Assembly: GCF_002355435.1 (NCBI RefSeq)
Contig: NZ_AP017313.1
Location: forward strand, 620,001-684,000
Length of the DNA: 64,000 nucleotides
Reading direction: 5' to 3'
Source: Mucilaginibacter gotjawali
GTDB lineage: Bacteria; Bacteroidota; Bacteroidia; Sphingobacteriales; Sphingobacteriaceae
Part shown: piece by piece, positions 61,219 through 64,000 of the stretch
Position numbering within the stretch: position 1 is the stretch's first letter
Layout of the letters: the number at the start of each line of letters is the position of its first letter
Position numbers and translations under genes: made by a program
The notes under the pieces: generated by a model
Told to the model about the DNA's origin: nothing
Seen by the model: only the letters and a program-made list of their open reading frames with translations
The model's database searches: none

Positions 61219-63561
61219 ATGACCAATTATGACTTCCTGAACCTATCTCCTTATGAATTTGAAGTTTTGACCCGGGATATCCTGCAGGCCCATATGGGTG
61301 TGTTTTTGGAATCTTTCGGAGCGGGTACTGACGGCGGGATCGATCTGCGGTATGCTAAAGGTGAGCAGTTTATAGTTCAGTGTAAGCGATACCAGGATTA
61401 TGATAGCCTTTACCAAGTCTTAAAAAAGGAAGCGAAGTCAGTAAAAAAAATGGCGCCAGTGCGGTATATTTTGGTTACTTCGGTTGGTCTTTTGCCTGAC
61501 CGTAAAAAGAAGTTATTGGACCTTTTTTCGCCTTATATTCTATCGACTGATGATGTTTTGGGTAAAGATGAACTAAACAACCTCCTGCAGCAGCATCAGG
61601 GTGTAGAGCGCAATCATTTTAAACTTTGGTTGTCGAGCACCAATATTTTGCAAACGATCCTGAACCGCCAAATTGTTAACCAGTCAAAGTTTGTCCTGGA
61701 TGACATTAGGAACAAACTCAGAGTTTATGTGCAAAATGATAGTTTTAGCGAGGCTCGGAAGATACTGGAGGACAATCGGTATGTTATCGTTAGCGGTATT
61801 CCTGGCATTGGCAAAACGACCTTGGCGGAGGTCTTGGTTTATGATGCGCTGGCGAATGGCTTCGAGGAATTCGTTTACTTGTCTGGGAGTATCAAGGAAG
61901 GATTTAAGATGTATGAGGAGGGGCGTTCGCAGGTCTTTCTTTTTGATGATTTTTTGGGTAAAAACTTTTTAGCAAGTAACCTTGACATTAATGAGGAAAA
62001 GCAGCTTATTCGCTTTATTAATAAGTTGCGGAGTAGCAAAAACAAGCTACTGATCTTTACGACTCGAGAATATATCCTAAACCAAGCGCGACTGAAGTTC
62101 GAAGAACTGGATAATGCGACCCTGGTTAAATGTATCTTAGATTTATCAAAGTATACAACACTGGTCAAAGCTAGGATCTTTTATAACCATTTATTCTTTA
62201 ACGGCATTCCTTACCCCTACATCCAAGCCCTCATAGATAAGAAATATTTACCCGCGCTAGTGAAGCACCAAAATTATAGTCCCAGGATTATCGAGTACAT
62301 TTGTAATGAAGCGATCTGGAAAGATTATAAGGTGGCAGATTTTCCAAATGCGTTGTTGGATATGTTCAAATCGCCTTTTAAGGTTTGGGAACACGCGTTT
62401 ACGCAACAGATTACGGTGCAGGCTCAAGTGGTATTGTATGCTCTGCTGATATCTGGGTCAGAGGTCGGATTAAGCAGTTTATTTAAACAATATAAAGCGC
62501 TTAAAAATGAACCGGAGAAAATGTCTAATTTACAACAAAATTCGATTTTTAAAACGGCGTTGAAAGAATTGGAAGGCTCTTTTATTCACCTGAGCCGTCA
62601 AAGGAGTGGTGACACCACCATCAAGTTCCATAATCCGTCCATTCAGGATTTCCTGATCAACTATTGTAACCAAGACGAGACAATACAAGAGGAACTGATT
62701 CGCGGATTCTTGTATATAAAACCCGCCTTGGATATTTTTAGTGACAAGTATCCGAAGGCAAAAGAAGAACAGCGCTTTGTGTTCTCAGATCGTTTAATGA
62801 ATTTATTGCGCAACAGGCTGATAGGTTCTGTTGATACTTTAATTTATTCTCCGGAAGACTATCCTTATCGATCACCGTCTAAGGACGACTTGGTTTGCCT
62901 TAAACTTTCGGCCATGGATACTAAAATTTCCTACGCGGAAGGTTCTCCTTTCGAGCAGTTTTTAAGAACGATGTTCCACCCTTTGGTTTATTCAGAGGAT
63001 ATAGGAAGTCGGGGTGTGCATGCATACGACCAATTGTTAATGTGCCATTTCTCGGATGATGAAGAACTGGATGTGGTTCGAATCTTGCTCAATATTACGC
63101 CTTGTTTATCGGACCAGAATGATTTTTCGATATTGAGTGATTTTGAAGGCAATTTTCCAGAAAAGTTCGAGGATTTTAAGGAGGAACATTGCGATGAGTA
63201 CCAGGAGATCTTCTCTGGTATTATTGCCGGTCTGAGCGACGACGGCTTGGAAAGTAAAGATGACCTTAAGCAAAATATTGAAATACTGAACGAATTGGAA
63301 CGCGACTATGGCGCGGGAGTAGACGAAGTGCGATATGCTTTGGAAAAAGCGATAGAAAACATCGAGGAGCAAGAGCGACTGGCGGCGTATGACGATTATT
63401 ATTACCACACGAGTCCTCGTCGCCGAATGCCAGATTACCATCATTTTGGCGGTTATGACAAGGATGACCGAGGGAGCTCATGGCCGTCTACTTTTACGAG
63501 GTCGCTTAGTGAAAATGAACAAATTGATGATCTTTTCCGATCAATGCACCAAGCCGAATAA
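61219..63561 (+). CDS. Mrr-like nuclease fused to a STAND NTPase (candidate antiphage defence protein)
   Basis: A 780-residue protein from ATG 61219 (ATG 61174 is possible). Residues 8-130 form a restriction-endonuclease-like domain of the Mrr type: YEFEVLTRDIL, GAGTDGGIDLR with D42, and Q54-C-K56 as the QxK catalytic pair. An nSTAND3-like NTPase follows with Walker A GIPGIGKTT (193-201) and Walker B FLFDD (D243/D244). The rest is helical and could be the sensor, with an acidic part and a basic, tyrosine-rich tail. Avs-type STAND nucleases use this logic: sensing, oligomerising, cutting DNA. The target is unknown. Confidence 0.85.
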   Translation: MTNYDFLNLSPYEFEVLTRDILQAHMGVFLESFGAGTDGGIDLRYAKGEQFIVQCKRYQDYDSLYQVLKKEAKSVKKMAPVRYILVTSVGLLPDRKKKLLDLFSPYILSTDDVLGKDELNNLLQQHQGVERNHFKLWLSSTNILQTILNRQIVNQSKFVLDDIRNKLRVYVQNDSFSEARKILEDNRYVIVSGIPGIGKTTLAEVLVYDALANGFEEFVYLSGSIKEGFKMYEEGRSQVFLFDDFLGKNFLASNLDINEEKQLIRFINKLRSSKNKLLIFTTREYILNQARLKFEELDNATLVKCILDLSKYTTLVKARIFYNHLFFNGIPYPYIQALIDKKYLPALVKHQNYSPRIIEYICNEAIWKDYKVADFPNALLDMFKSPFKVWEHAFTQQITVQAQVVLYALLISGSEVGLSSLFKQYKALKNEPEKMSNLQQNSIFKTALKELEGSFIHLSRQRSGDTTIKFHNPSIQDFLINYCNQDETIQEELIRGFLYIKPALDIFSDKYPKAKEEQRFVFSDRLMNLLRNRLIGSVDTLIYSPEDYPYRSPSKDDLVCLKLSAMDTKISYAEGSPFEQFLRTMFHPLVYSEDIGSRGVHAYDQLLMCHFSDDEELDVVRILLNITPCLSDQNDFSILSDFEGNFPEKFEDFKEEHCDEYQEIFSGIIAGLSDDGLESKDDLKQNIEILNELERDYGAGVDEVRYALEKAIENIEEQERLAAYDDYYYHTSPRRRMPDYHHFGGYDKDDRGSSWPSTFTRSLSENEQIDDLFRSMHQAE

Positions 63562-64000
63562 CCCATTCCGGTTTCCCTCCTCTGGCAGTATCCGCGTGGG
63601 CCAAAAGTGATGGGCTATTCATGCCCCGTTGACAGGTAGCCGCCAAACAGGTAATGAATGCACCCTGAATTGATTTGCATATGTAGAGATTGCTTCGTGC
63701 CTCGCAATGAGCGGGCGGGGGGGGATGCCTCACCTTTGTAATCCTTAAATCCGTTCATCCTACGAATCCTGGTTCAGACAAAAGGCAATGAGCAGGTGGC
63801 AAACTCCGATGCCCTCCGATGTTCCGATTTTCAAACTACGGACGAAATGCCTTGAGACTTCGTCTCAACTATCAAACTGACCGCTAACGGACAGGCTGGC
63901 CTGGTTGTTTTTTGACCGGATAACCCGCGGATTGGCAAAAGGGATATATTGATCTGGCTATAAACCCAACTGCGCAATATCAGCCATCGGCAGGAACATC
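63562..64000. other. Gene-free right end with dispersed repeats
   Basis: It contains AGATTGCTTCGTGCCTCGCAATGA (63687-63710; quoted in part GATTGCTTCGTGCCTCGC), which is the kind of repeat known from many genomes, a phrase ATCCTTAAATCCGTTCATCC (about 63742), and a hairpin TGAGAC-TTC-GTCTCA (63853-63867). On the minus strand 63958-63999 could encode the last residues of a gene (MFLPMADIAQLGL, stop TAG), too short to judge. Confidence 0.5.

Noticed and set aside
63958..63999. Possible C-terminus of a minus-strand gene (MFLPMADIAQLGL)
   Set aside because: Only 13 codons are inside the window; not enough to call a gene.
1..64000. tRNA, rRNA, riboswitch or CRISPR features
   Set aside because: None was recognised on reading; a tRNAscan-SE and Rfam search would be needed to exclude small RNAs.

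Overview
The window looks like a chromosome segment of a Bacteroidota, most probably a Sphingobacteriaceae member of the Mucilaginibacter/Pedobacter type (inference). The signs are a SusC/SusD polysaccharide locus, a type IX secretion C-terminal domain, many exported proteins ending their signal peptides in AQ, Bacteroidota-type promoters (TTTG, about 19 bases, then TAnnTTTG) and an almost complete lack of Shine-Dalgarno sites. No rRNA, tRNA or CRISPR array was seen.

Left part (1-17.6 kb): an ArsR-type repressor coupled to an SRPBCC protein, a lone receiver protein, a Xre/RES toxin-antitoxin pair, a GH20-type glycosidase, and an operon of small exported proteins (three look like tandem paralogues) followed by a TPR protein and a MORN protein with DnaJ-like zinc motifs. 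A NarL-type two-component system, two exported proteins, a Crp/Fnr regulator divergent from a methyltransferase, a frameshifted SulP transporter, a serine hydrolase and a VOC protein follow.

Middle (17.6-46.4 kb): a LiaF-like protein; a 1766-residue exported protein made of three copies of a TIG domain plus seven FG-GAP/VCBS repeats; then an alpha-glucan utilisation locus (DUF6377-type regulator, SusC, SusD, SusE, GH31, GH13). Outer-membrane proteins bind and import glucans that the GH13 and GH31 enzymes cut. Next come a MocR/PdxR regulator divergent from a DoxX-EamA-AhpD operon with clear operator half-sites, a Prc-type protease, a BLUF photoreceptor and a LytS/LytT pair.

Housekeeping block (46.4-55.4 kb, minus strand): DUF3999 and DUF2339 membrane proteins, pyrH, nagA, tsf, rpsB, rpsI and rplM, interleaved with intergenic repeat elements. 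One is a 203-bp MITE-like element with terminal inverted repeats and a 9-bp target duplication that overlaps a stop codon.

Accessory region (55.4-64 kb): an IS4-type element with nested inverted repeats, a RepA-like ATPase gene whose 3' end is duplicated 1030 bases downstream, an orphan antitoxin-like gene, small ORFs, several dispersed intergenic repeats, and a 780-residue Mrr-like nuclease fused to a STAND NTPase. That last gene is the best candidate for an undescribed or poorly described defence system.
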